Below are positions 35,933 to 46,949 of a DNA stretch of 64,000 nucleotides, piece by piece (position 1 is the stretch's first letter; every line of letters starts with the position of its first letter). The notes beneath the pieces were generated by a model, which worked only from the letters and a program-made list of their open reading frames with translations, was not told the origin of the DNA and ran no database searches. This DNA comes from Tetracladium setigerum (lineage: Eukaryota; Ascomycota; Leotiomycetes; Helotiales). The translations under genes were made by a program, and so were the position numbers. The DNA lies in the NCBI GenBank assembly GCA_031472005.1, contig PZJY01000011.1:310001-374000 (forward strand). The letters are read 5' to 3'.

Positions 35933-36930
35933 GGTTGAGAGGTAGTTTGCGAGTTCTGATATCCAAGAATGCTGCCACAGCAGGTGGTGACGAGATTTCC
36001 TGTTTCCAAAATTCTACGAGTACGGCGGGTTTGATGAAGAACGATGCGGGATCAACCCATGTGCTGTTCGGGACGAGATGTTGGGGAAGTAGCAGGGTGA
36101 GCTGCAGGAGATGAATGATTGCGCAACGTTGTGAATGCAGCGGTGATGGCAATGCGATGGCGTTGGTTATGGGTGTTGTTGTTGTTGTTATGTTTGGAAA
36201 TCTCCGTGGTCTGAGAATGTTGATTTCAACAGCCTTCTGGAGGGTCGTTGCTCCCGCGACTTGTCCTCGGAAGCGTCCTGATCCTTGCTGGCATAAATAG
36301 CCAGTCGCGTTTCTAATTGCTCTTTAATATTGGAGAGATTTCGCGTATCATGCAGATTGAAACGCGGCAGTTGATGGATGATTGCCTGAAATCGATAAGG
36401 AAATAAATGGTGAGATCTGAGATCAGATCAAAGTGACAAAGTGTTCAAGACGCTTCGAGTTCCAGACTACTGGCCGAAGATGTTGAGATCAGTGATGGCT
36501 CTACCCGTTCCCAGAATAGGTCAGCAGCCGCCACTATCAAGCTTTTGAGGCTAGGTAGGAAGGATGAAAGAGTTGGGAGTTGCAGGAGCGAGGAATCCTC
36601 CGTTCATTTAGTTGAGGTTCAACAGACAGGATGTACTATATTACTCTATTTTTCAATCATCTATTATTTCAGCACCAACGTTACAAGTTCTCATGCTCGG
36701 AACAGTAAGATTAGAGATGTTGAGGACCGGACCTGCTTGGTCTATTCGCAGCGATGGTCACGTGTTTGTAGCTTGGCGCCCAGGAACCACCAGCCCCGAA
36801 CAAGACTAGCTGATTATCTTCCATCCCACGCGAAAAATCCAAATTTCCAGTCGACAATTCTTCAAACACCTGCCGGAGCATCAATTGAACACCACACTCA
36901 AGACTCAACTCAGAATCTTAAGTCGCAACG
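35933..36930. other. intergenic region between divergent genes
   Basis: This is shared upstream space of the coiled-coil gene (minus) and the eL30 gene (plus). Both promoters and leaders should lie here. No further gene is supported. Confidence 0.5.
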
Positions 36931-37479
36931 ATGGCACCAACCAAGAAGAGCAAGAAGTCCTCCGATGGCATCAACTCGCGCCTTGCGCTTGTCATGAAGT
37001 CCGGAAAGGGTGAGCCGTCCTGTCTCAATTGCTGAACGACCAAATTCTAATATTATTCTCTAGTCACCCTCGGATACAAGAGCACCCTCAAGTCTCTCCG
37101 ATCTGGAAAGGCCAAGTTGGTCATCATCGCCGGCAACACCCCTCCTCTCCGCAAGAGTGAGCTCGAGTACTATGCCATGCTTGGAAAGTGCAACGTCCAC
37201 CACTTCGCCGGAAACAACGTGAGTGCACACATATCTTCTTTGTCTGGTGGTTGAAGCTGCTACTTCTCCACACCCCAACGACCGTACCCTTCTGTGGTAT
37301 GCGAGGGATCTGCCCAGCGAAAAAGTCTCACGACTTTGGAGGGTATATTCATTTTGCTTACTTTTTCATCTCCCATTCAGATCGAGCTTGGTACCGCCTG
37401 CGGTAAGCTCTTCCGTTGCTCCGTCATGAGCATTCTCGAGGCTGGTGACTCCGATATTCTTAGCGGTGCTACTGCTTAA
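36931..37479 (+). CDS. RPL30: 60S ribosomal protein eL30
   Basis: Three exons, 36931-37009, 37064-37218 and 37381-37479, give 110 aa, the usual eL30 length. The N-terminus MAPTKKSKKSSDGINSRLAL, the core GYKSTLKSLRSGKAKLVII with AGNTPPLRKSELEYYAMLGK, and the end GTACGKLFRCSVMSILEAGD are near-canonical. The protein sits in the large subunit and belongs to the kink-turn-binding L7Ae/L30 family. In budding yeast it represses splicing of its own transcript; whether that happens here cannot be told. The introns are 54 and 162 bp, and the second is longer than most in this window. Upstream Met candidates were rejected because this ATG gives the conserved N-terminus. Confidence 0.98.
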
Positions 37480-38061
37480 ATTTGGACGAGGAGGACGGTG
37501 GAGGAATGATGGGACTTTCTATGGGCATATGAACGCAGATACCGCTTTAGAGACAAGCAAGACACAGAGGAAGTGGTTGAAATCAGCGTAAATCGTAGCA
37601 CAACGAAAGATCCCTCTTCAAACACCATTAAAGACTGTACAAGACGAGGCCGGCTCAGAAATGTGAGAACTCTTGGTATTTTTCTCCTTCGGAGTTTTGG
37701 TGAAGATGAAACCCCGATGATTCCAAGTCCGAAATCACATAACACAAAGTCCGCAAATGATATGAGTCAATGTAGCCAATGTTTATAAATCGCCACAAAC
37801 TTTCTCTTATTATTGCCTTCTCTGAGTTTGTTTAAATACCGCCATTATTTCCATTTGATTGTGACTCCCAAATCTCCAGCTTTTGCCTCATTGTCAAATT
37901 CGAAAATTGCCGTTGTGGGTACGATTGCTAAGCGAGTCTCTAGCGCCAAAGTTGGATTTCAAATCTTGACCATCACGAAGTCTTCAAAGAGGCTTCGACT
38001 TCCCCTTGACACCATTTCAACGACAACACCCAACGACAAGTCCACCTAGAAATCATTCAAG
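37480..38061. other. spacer between two ribosomal protein genes
   Basis: It contains the terminator of the eL30 gene and the promoter of the uL16 gene, both read rightwards. No gene is seen. Confidence 0.5.
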
Positions 38062-39089
38062 ATGGCCCGCCGACCTGCGAGATGTTATCGTTACTGCAAG
38101 AACAAGGTGCGTGCGCTTCCTGCTCAGATTTCTTTCTTTTCCCTGCGCGATGAGGGTGGTAGGAGGGGAAAATAGAGCTCGGGAGGATGATCGCCACGAC
38201 GACTCTTTGGCAGATGATATCTTGGATCTGCGAGCATCTTTGCTCTCGAAATGATTCTCTTAAGTTATTGGGCATCTCAAGCTAACTCTCTACTTCCTCA
38301 GCCTTACCCAAAGTCCCGATTCAACCGTGGTGTTCCCGATCCTAAGATTCGTATCTTCGATCTCGGTCGCAAGAAGGCAAATGTCGACGAGTTCCCTCTC
38401 TGCATCCACATGGTCTCCAACGAGTACGAACAGTTGAGCTCCGAAGCCCTCGAAGCTGCCCGTATTTGCGCAAACAAGTGAGTCTTTCCTGGACTGGTAG
38501 AGATGGGGATGGATTACAAATGGAGAGTTTGGGATCAAGAATTTGGAAATATGGGATATAATTCATGGAGACAGAGGCTAACATGGTTGCTTGAAGGTAC
38601 ATGGTCAAGACTGCCGGAAAGGAAGCCTTCCATCTCCGTGTCCGAGTTCACCCCTTCCACGTCGTCCGTATCAACAAGATGTTGTCGTGCGCTGGAGCCG
38701 ATAGACTCCAAACCGGAATGCGTGGTGCTTGGGGAAAGCCAAACGGAAGTGTCGCCCGTGTTAACATCGGTCAAATTATCTTGAGCATCCGTACTCGTGA
38801 TTCTTGTATGTCTTTGCACGTCTGATCTCACACTTCTCCTGCTAACCAAATCCCAGTCCGCCCTAACGCTCTCGAGGCTCTCCGCCGCTCACAATACAAG
38901 TTCCCTGGTCGCCAAAAGATCATTGTCTCCAAGAACTGGGGTTTCACTCCCCTCCGTCGTGAGGAGTACATTGAGAAGAAGACCACTGGTCAAGTTTTGG
39001 TCGATGGTGCATATGTCCAATTCTTGAGGAACAAGGGAAGCTTGGCCGACAACGTCCGACGATTCCCAGCTGCTTTCCAGGAGGCTTAG
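38062..39089 (+). CDS. RPL10: 60S ribosomal protein uL16
   Basis: Four exons, 38062-38106, 38302-38477, 38597-38805 and 38857-39089, give 220 aa, the family length. Diagnostic stretches are MARRPARCYRYCKNK, PYPKSRFNRGVPDPKIRIFD, ARICANKYMVKTAGKEAFH, RVRVHPFHVVRINKMLSCAG, RLQTGMRGAWGKPNG and FPGRQKIIVSKNWGFTPLRR. uL16 (Rpl10) is installed late in 60S maturation, and its central loop contacts the peptidyl-transferase centre. The first intron is 195 bp and the others are 119 and 51 bp. No snoRNA box C/D pair was evident in the first intron. It lies head-to-tail behind the eL30 gene, 582 bp away. Confidence 0.98.
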
Positions 39090-40253
39090 GTTGTGTAGTG
39101 GTTTTTTAATCGGCATGGGAAGGAAGAAAGGCGTTGTTTTGCAATGGTGGGAGATGATGATGTCCTCCGGCATTCAATCTGATCATTGTACTTAAGGAAT
39201 TACAACAATCTTCTGCTTCTATGAACATTTATCGTTCCGCGATCATCACCCAGCAATGGGTATCAGATCATGGCTTATAACCCGTGACTTTTGCAAGGTG
39301 CACCAAAGTGTGCAGTGCTCACTTCATCCCAGCAGTTTTCTCCTGGTCGATGTCTCTCTCGTACCGAAGTATTGGGCCGTTCGTACTGGCTGTGCTTACA
39401 CCGACTTCTCGGTTGGATCTGACAATGTAATACTAATCCGACCTGCTTAAAGCGTACGATTTGATGGAATTTCCGAGTTGATGAGTGATATAGTAATATC
39501 TCCGTTTGCAGTATGGTCTCTAATACTCGGTATACGAGTATGTTCTTTACTTCCTGCCAATCGTCATCCGACAGCGGGAGCAATGCCGCTAAGATCAATG
39601 TCGCATCACATCATCATCGAGCTTATCGCGCGGTCAAACTGACGGCCAATCTGACAGCACGGAACTGGTGGAACAACAACAAAAGTGCCCAACATGATGG
39701 TGAGAAGTGCCCATGATTATTAACACCACCTTTCTCTTCTCTTCTCGTGTGCTGGATATATATCTATTTCCTGCTGAACATCATCCCATCTTTCTCTCAC
39801 CGCGTTTCATCACTTTCTTGTTCTTGTGAGTTACTTTACCCCACGCACACCGGCCATCTCAACCAATACCCAAACACCATCCACGTGGACGTTGTCACTT
39901 CATCCCTCCTCGAGACACACGACTCAAGTCCAGTTGTACCTTTGGATGGTATATTCACCGACATCGCCCTCTCCCTTTTCCATTCCTCAACATTTCAGTT
40001 TTTCCGGCCATCTTTACCCTTCCAAAGTCCAATCCCAAAGCGACTATCCAAGGCGACATACGGATTGGACTATCAGCGAGGTCTCGGGACCCTTACCGCG
40101 GGGAATACACGTCGATCTTCCTCTGTTTAGCCTATGAATCGATACCCTTTAACGAAGGACTGAACCTGAATACCTGCTCCTGAAGCCTTGAAGACAACAG
40201 ACATATCTCCAACCGTCTGAGAGCCATCTGCGAATACATTATCAACCAAAGCA
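39090..40253. other. intergenic region
   Basis: 1.16 kb with short, non-homologous frames only. The right half is pyrimidine-rich on the plus strand, as expected for a fungal promoter or 5' leader before the gene at 40254. Confidence 0.5.
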
Positions 40254-42091
40254 ATGGCATTTCGTCAACCCACCCACCATGCTCCCCAACGAATCTATAC
40301 CGCCCCTTCAGACACCCCACTAGAACCGCATACCCAAAACCCTCAATCACAACAACCCACCGACGAGCAAGAATGGATCCTCTTCTCCCCCGTGGCAAAC
40401 TCGAGCACGAATCGGACGTACACGGCTACAACAGCCACGCGAACAGCGGGGAGGTCGAGGATAAGTGATTTTGGGAGTTTCAATACACAGACGAGGAGTT
40501 TTGATATTGATGGGCAGTCCGAAGATGAAGATGCGGTGGAGGAGGATGATGAGGTAGAGGAGGATGGGGAGTTGGATAGTCTGGATAGTCACTTGCATGA
40601 GTTTCGGTCGGAACCGAGTGTGTATAGACGAAATGCGGAAGCCAGTGGGACTATATTACCTATGCACGATGGCCTGGGAAGTTTCCGCGTTGATAGGTCG
40701 GGCGATGAAGTGCAGGAGCAATTATATGCGTTTGAGAGATATAATCCCAGACGAGTGAAGAGGCGTAGGGAGAGTTTGGAGTTGGGTCAACTGGAACTGG
40801 AAAACGAACGGGCCGTAGATGCAGAGCGGATACGGAGGATTGAGAAGTGGAGGATGGAGCAAAGTCGGGTACTGGTAGATGAGATACAGAAGGAGACACG
40901 CAGACGCAGACTTTCCATGTCTACGGACGGGAGAAGTTTAGTACAAGACCGGGAGCAAGAGGACCTGGCTACATTGAGTACGATTGACTCGGAACATGAG
41001 GATATTGTGGACTTGGAGAGCGAGACGTTCTGGAATCGAATTACGAAGAGAGTCATTCGAGACCTGATGGGCATTGATGATGATCTCCTTTCGATCCTCT
41101 TTGGAGAATCACTACCAGAAGACGATGATCTATCAACGACCCCTCCAGCAACCCGCCCTGTCCCAAACGGCTTGATACCGGCAGCTCAATTCGATAAATC
41201 ATCATGGGAGCACAAGCTCCTAGAACGAATAGCCAAAGAATTGGGCATGCTAGTAAATCAGATATCCGATCACCCAGGTGCATTCAACACCTACATCCAC
41301 AACCAACAACTTTCCCTCCCATACGCCGGCCTGCCCGTCATCCCAGAAAGCACCAAAACTCCCACTCCTCTCCAAGCAGACACCCATCAAGCCCAAGACA
41401 ATACCAACCTCGAACCAGTCTTCCACCCAACAATCCAGAGCACACCACTCCCCATCCCCCACTCCACCACCTCCCTCGCCCAAAACGACGAAAATGCCAC
41501 TCCCCGCCAATCAGCAATCATGACGCGCGAAGAATGGGAAGCAGATCTCGACATCAAGATGGTATTTCACTATCTCCGCAATAGATTCACATCCAAATTC
41601 CGCACTGCTCCATCCACCACATCAACATACACATCCGGATCAAATCCCATAATTCACACCTCTTCCAACCTCGCCACAGCATCCACGGTTGACACAGCTG
41701 CTCGCGCAGCACGCGTGCGTCAGCATCACCCGTTGGTGAATATAAATACCAATAGTCGGGAAGGCAGAAGACGAAGCAGTATTGAGCGTAGTCGCACTTG
41801 GAAAGTTAGTGTGCCTGAGGGAGGATCATTCAAGGCGAGGAGTGTGGGGAGGAGGGGAGTAGTAGTTGTGCTAGTGAGAGAGCGGCGGCGGCGGCCATTG
41901 GTGGGATTGGTGCGGCTGGTGTAGGTGTAGGTGTAGGCGCAGTTGGCATTGGTGCTGCTGGCGTGGGTGTGAGAAGTGGGAGTAGTAGACATTACTGGGA
42001 TTTTGGACCCGGGAGTGTAGGCAGTGGGAGTTTGATTACGAGTGCGGGTGGTGCTGGGGGTGGCGGGATGGGAAGTTGGGGGGAGGTTTGA
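40254..42091 (+). CDS. conserved fungal hypothetical protein, frame-shifted near its C-terminus
   Basis: A single exon starts at MAFRQPTHHAPQRIY. Residues about 85-110 are very acidic (EDEDAVEEDDEVEEDGELD). Residues about 160-220 are a basic, probably helical stretch (RRVKRRRESLELGQLELEN). A more conserved-looking block, ETFWNRITKRVIRDLMGIDD, then DLLSILFGESLP and HKLLERIAKELGMLVNQI, lies at about 260-345. A second block, MTREEWEADLDIKMVFHYLR, is near 422-445. The open frame stops at 41924 after an arginine/valine-rich shadow. A one-base shift in the G-rich run at 41847-41856 gives instead EEGSSSCASERAAA, a Gly/Val/Ala repeat, RHYWDFGPGSVGSGS and GSWGEV, with a stop at 42089-42091 (612 aa). 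I judge that the true end. Function unknown. Confidence 0.75.
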
Positions 42092-43910
42092 TTGAGAAGA
42101 GGAGAGGAGATTTGGCTTTTATGCTCTTTTGAGTCTTTGGAGGATGAAATTTTATGAAGTTGAAAGGTGATGATGTGAGAAGGATTTGTACGATGATGAT
42201 GATGACGATGATGGCATAAATGAAGAGATGAGATGAGATGTTGCACTTGCGGAGTTGGGGTTTAGTAGGTGCTTGCCTTGCGTTGCGCTGTGTTGCGTTG
42301 GTTATATCGTCTTTTGTGGATATCACATTTATATACTCTACTCGATCTTCGGTTCCAGGCATAAGGCACATACATGCATATGGTTTAGTTTGGTTTTTCT
42401 TCGAAATTAGGATTTTGGTTTTGGGGATTTGCCGCCGCATGGAAATGGGATTTTGGCATTTTGAATTATGGAATATGGATTGTTTTGTGGGATATTTTTA
42501 AGGGGAATGCGTGCGTGCATGCATGCGAGGGGATCTGGATCTGTACCTGTTTTTGCGTGCATTTTTATATATACATGGGTTCATTCATACATAGGTACAA
42601 ATATACATAGCTGGGACTGAAATATATAAATATAACAATATATTATCTCTTCTCTCTTCCTTTAATCGAAAGGGTTTTCATCGTGGATCTTGTGGTGATA
42701 GAGAATATGGAAATAGAAAGAGATATATCACGAACGCAGTTTAATTCTTCAAATTATTTGTGGTTGCAAGGAGGTCGATTCTACTTCGTGGTTCTCGTAG
42801 CTAGCCTCCTCTCATTCCTTCTCTCCCTCGCTTGAATCGTTAGCGGTTTAGCATCATCAATGTCAACCAAGCTCTTTTTGTTGTCAATTTATTTATCAGT
42901 GTGGATGACGTGATTTTCCTTGCTGGCATGTGATATTTCAAGTGATTTGAGATCATTTGGTTCTTTTTGTAACAGTTCAATGCTGCTCTGAGAAAGAACC
43001 TCCAGGGCAATGTGTACTAATCAATCAACTCATGTCCTGCACTGGCAAAAAAGTTTCCTGCTGTTTTTGCTCTCTGTACGGTATCTATGAACTGGGGATT
43101 TCCGTTTGCTATGTTTCGAAAATTTTAAGTAACTGTCTTTTCTATTGTGGTGCAATTCATTCTTCTCGTCGTCGCCAGGATATAGATAGCTTCTGTAAGC
43201 AAGCTTATTGAAGCATTGCGAATAGCTAATACACCCAATCATGAGAACTTTCTCCATTAAAAGCATACAAACAGACATCAAAAGAAAAGATAATCACTCA
43301 TTTAACTTTCCTATTTCTAGAGTCCAATCTTTGGTGTTATTTAATTGCGTTTTTCAACCGTCGACGTCAGTCTCCTGAGGGAGAAAACTCCCACGATCCC
43401 TATTTCATCCGATTCCAACAAACTTCCCAAATCAAGGCGATTTCCTTCTTTGTCACAAGTTAGAAATTTTCTAATCAACTCCTTGTTATTCGGGGATTGG
43501 AGGTCGAACGGAGAATACCGTCGCCTTCCAAAGCATAAGAAATGGGAAAGTGACACGGAGTTCCGTGTCGCCCTCGCTAAAATAATGTCTTGGAAACGAT
43601 GAATTTGAGGCGGTATGTCGTCGAGTAAGCATGCAACACAGGGAGAAACTGAACGCATGTTATGGATTTACTCGGACGTAAGGCTAGATATCGTATGGAA
43701 AGGCCAGGATGAAAGAAATTAAGAGATGAGTGGCAAGGTTATGTGGTCGTACCGCCGTCTATTCTTTTCTCTATATAATGGTGCACCATACCCGCCCAGC
43801 TGGTTTTCTATTCTCCTTCAATCCAAACACATTCTACAACTTCATTCAATCGTCCATCGTTCACAATCTATACTATACTCTCTACAAAACGAGATCACCG
43901 ATCACTAACA
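42092..43910. other. intergenic region
   Basis: It begins with the 3' flank of the preceding gene, containing a gatgatgatgatgacgatgatgg repeat near 42191-42215 and a gcatgcatgcg-type repeat near 42508-42526. The rest is A+T-rich with no supported gene. The right end is the leader of the dehydrogenase gene. Confidence 0.5.
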
Positions 43911-44970
43911 ATGCCATACTTCCAACCCACCCTAACCCTCCCCCCAACCCTCTCCTTCCTCAACAAAACAATCCTCATCACCGGTGCCTCAGCAGGCATC
44001 GGCCTCGCAGCAGTCAAACTCCTCCTCCTCCGTGGCGCAACCGAGATAATCATGGCCGTCCGCTCGCTCCCAAAAGCCCAGGCAGTCAAAACCACACTCC
44101 TCTCCTCACCCGCCATCAAGACCGCCAACCCAAACGCGATAATCACCATCATCCATCTCGACAATACATCATACGCTAGCGTGCTCGCCTTTTCGCAGGA
44201 AGTCAAACAGAAATATGAGGGGAAGTTGGATATGGTATTATTGAATGCCGGGACGGGGAGTTTGAAATTCGCCTTGGCGACGGAGACGGGTCATGAGAAG
44301 ATGATGCAGGTGAATCTGCTTTCGCACGCGCTGTTGGCGTTAGAGTTATTACCAGTTTTGGAACGCACGGCGAGAGTGAAGAAGACACCCTCACGCCTAA
44401 CGTTCGTGGGCAGTTTCGTGCAATTCGACCACACACTTTCCAAGCACCCGATTGGCAGGGAAGAGAAGAAAGTGCTTGCGCATTTCGACGATCCGAAATT
44501 CTTTGATAGCATGGGACGGTACAGCGATTCGAAGCTTTTGGGAACGATGCTGGTGGAGAAATTGGCGAGGTATGTGGATAGAGAGCTGGTCGTGGTGAAT
44601 GAGGTGTCGCCGGGAATGGTGAGGACGGGGTTTGGGGAGTATCCGGCTTGGTTGAGGGTGATGATGGGAGTGTTCTTTGGACTTATGGCTAGGTCTGCGG
44701 AAGAGGGCGCGAAGAGTTATCTGCATGCTTTAGGCGTGGTGGGGGAGAGGAGCATGGCGCGTATTTGAGCGATAACTTGGTTACGGAGTGAGTTCCTCTG
44801 ATTGTGCCGTGCAAAGAGGATGAATGCTAACTTTCTGGGGTAGACGAGCTCAGTTTGTGTATACATCGGAAGGTAAGGAAATTCAGGAGAAGCTCTGGGA
44901 TGAGATTTGGGCGGAGTGTTTGGGTGTTGATCCGAAATTGGAGCTTTTGAAGCTTGTGGATTTAGAATGA
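43911..44970 (+). CDS. short-chain dehydrogenase/reductase, frame-shifted before its last exon
   Basis: Exon 1 is 43911-44787 and exon 2 is 44844-44970, with a 56-bp GTGAGT...TAG intron. The cofactor motif TGASAGIG is at residues 24-31 and NAG at 112-114. Ser168 (in LTFVGS), Tyr204 and Lys208 (YSDSK) complete the classical SDR catalytic set, and VSPGMVRTGF follows. The enzyme should be an NAD(P)-dependent oxidoreductase of unknown substrate. The open frame ends at 44768, but one extra C at 44753 (AGCATGG to AGCCATGG) yields ERSHGAYLSDNLVTE. That is the usual fungal SDR continuation, and it joins in phase to exon 2 (SEGKEIQEKLWDEIWAEC) for 334 aa. This looks like one missing base in CC. It lies tail-to-tail with the Zn2Cys6 regulator, 109 bp away. 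Confidence 0.88.
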
Positions 44971-45079
44971 GATGGAGAAGGAGAAGCATTTCTCGTTGTT
45001 CTAGAACTGTATTAACTTTTGGAAGTGCATGATGATCTTAAGTAGAATTCTTAATAGAAATTAGAAACTGGGAGTTTAA

Positions 45080-46411
45080 TCAGACCAATGTGCCGCACAG
45101 GGCGATAAGCATCCCAAGTTCGTCTACCTCCTTGTGCCACTTTCCAACTCTATCGACCAGTCTGGATTCTTCTTTCTGCATATCAGGATTTCGGTGTGCA
45201 CATTGTTGTTTATTCGCTCTCACCAAATCCCCGTACGTCAATCTCGGCTCACTAGAACAGACCAAAACATAATCTTTTTGACATGACACTCTCATGTCGA
45301 ATTCTTCACGCCATGTCTGCTCAGTCGTTGCTTCCCAAAGTGCCTTAGCAGCTGGTAGTTCAATGTCTTCAAATCTAGAAAATTCTTCGGAATCCGTCTT
45401 CTTCTCACAAGGAAGGCCGAATTCAACGTCAAAGAAGAGCGCAAAAACGAAGTAAATAGCCGCAGTTCGCAATTTCGATTCGGCAAAAATCCAATCAGCC
45501 CACAGTGGTCTGCTTCTGTTCGGTTCTGCAAGAACATAACCTGGGTGAATTTGGTGTAAATGCTGAAAGATTGACCCCAAGGTGAATAGCATTGTAACCG
45601 GGAGGGTGGGATGATGCGTCAAGATGCTTTGGTATTCTGTACCTATCATGAGAAGATAGATCGTGAGACTCTGTGCTGCTGAGAGGTGTGACCATTTGTC
45701 AAAGGAGGCACGTTGATTGTAGATGCTCTCCTGTTCTAACGCAATATCATCCCAAACGGAGAAGTCTCGAGGATCTTTGCGCGCAGAAAATATGCGAATA
45801 ATTTTCTGGCAATTCACCATCGATTCGTATGACGTTGTGTTGAGTGGAAGCGCTGATCGATGAACAAAAGGTGGACAAGATCCTCCGTCTAGCCTCCTCT
45901 CTGAAAATGATAAGAGAACTTGAGATATTAATTTATTGATAAGCATTGTATTTGCGGGTTGCATCTCTTTCGGTTGGAGTAAGTGTGGGAGGGGAATTAT
46001 CATTTCGTGTTGCACACACATGTCAGATATGTCCGATATCTTTGCGGTAGCTTGTGTCCCATATCCAGTAGGTCTCATATCGCCCTGCTCAGGAGGGAGA
46101 TCAAACTGGGCTCTTCTCGAGACTGGCCTCTCAATCGAATACTCGCATTTTCTTTCTTCCCGGCGACATCGTCCACACTGAGGTGTACTCAAATCGCACT
46201 TTACTTTGGCCCTCGCGCAAACCAGGCAAGATTTTCGCCTTGATGGTGCTGGATCCACAATCCTAGTCCGACAATAGCGTTCATGTCTCTTAAGAGAAGA
46301 TTCTATGATAGTGTTAGTAATTAGAGCGCAGTGGAGAAGAGGATGAACTTACTCTTCTGGATTGATTTCCCGCAAACGGCACACGAGGGTTTTAGAGGCT
46401 GTGAGTCCATC
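45080..46411 (-). CDS. transcription factor with C2HC finger and Zn2Cys6 cluster
   Basis: Two exons, 46411-46354 and 46302-45080, with a 51-bp GTAAGT...TAG intron, give 426 aa. The first exon supplies the start of a C2HC-type finger (Cys10, Cys13, His26, Cys30 in CAVCGKS...LKRHERYC). A fungal Zn2Cys6 binuclear cluster follows at Cys45, 48, 55, 62, 65 and 72, with spacing C-X2-C-X6-C-X6-C-X2-C-X6-C. The remaining 350 residues look like the helical middle region of such factors (FDKWSHLSAAQSLTIYLLMI). The protein is expected to bind DNA in the nucleus. It is shorter than most in this class. Its start faces the methyltransferase gene across 538 bp, so it may control that gene and the dehydrogenase behind it. 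That is inference from position only. Confidence 0.92.
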
Positions 46412-46949
46412 AAGTGTATTCGAAGTGGGTTATTCGAAGCATCACTGATTGATTTCTTTGGGGGTCAAAGAAAAGCCGCTGTGGATTCACACAATAAGCC
46501 TGAGTGAGATTGGTTGTTTAGGGAGAAAGGAAAGGTCAAATGTGCCTTAGTAAGCTCTGCTCCAGCGTTCCTAATCCGCAATAGCTCTCAATCCAGCGGC
46601 GTCTCCCGGATGCCCCCGTGTCTCGTACAACAGGGTCCTGCACTCTAGCCGCGGAACCTTGATTTTTGCCAACGGCTGGCTGCACGGTAGCCCAATCGGT
46701 GCATCACAATGGCTGTCCCATATCCGCAAGGTACATGGCGACCAACCATAGTTATCATCGTGGTGGATTTGCAGGATCAATATTTGCTACCTCGGATCGC
46801 TGCCGGATAAAAGTGGAAGTCATAATGGCGCACAACTGTCTGTGGAAGAGGACACAAGTCGTCTCTTCTCTCGATCAATTGCTGTTCATAACCAAAACAA
46901 TCTTCTGGAGCCCCTTAGAACCCCAGCATCAGATTATATTAGCTTCGCC
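46412..46949. promoter_or_regulatory. divergent promoter of regulator and methyltransferase genes
   Basis: 538 bp lie between the minus-strand start at 46411 and the plus-strand start at 46950. CGG/CCG triplets occur (for example tcccgga near 46604-46610 and gccgcgg near 46650-46656), as Zn2Cys6 proteins favour. I cannot show a specific operator. Confidence 0.4.

Noticed and set aside
38107..38301. Possible snoRNA in the first intron of the uL16 gene
   Set aside because: gatga-like words exist but no convincing box C/box D pair with terminal stem.
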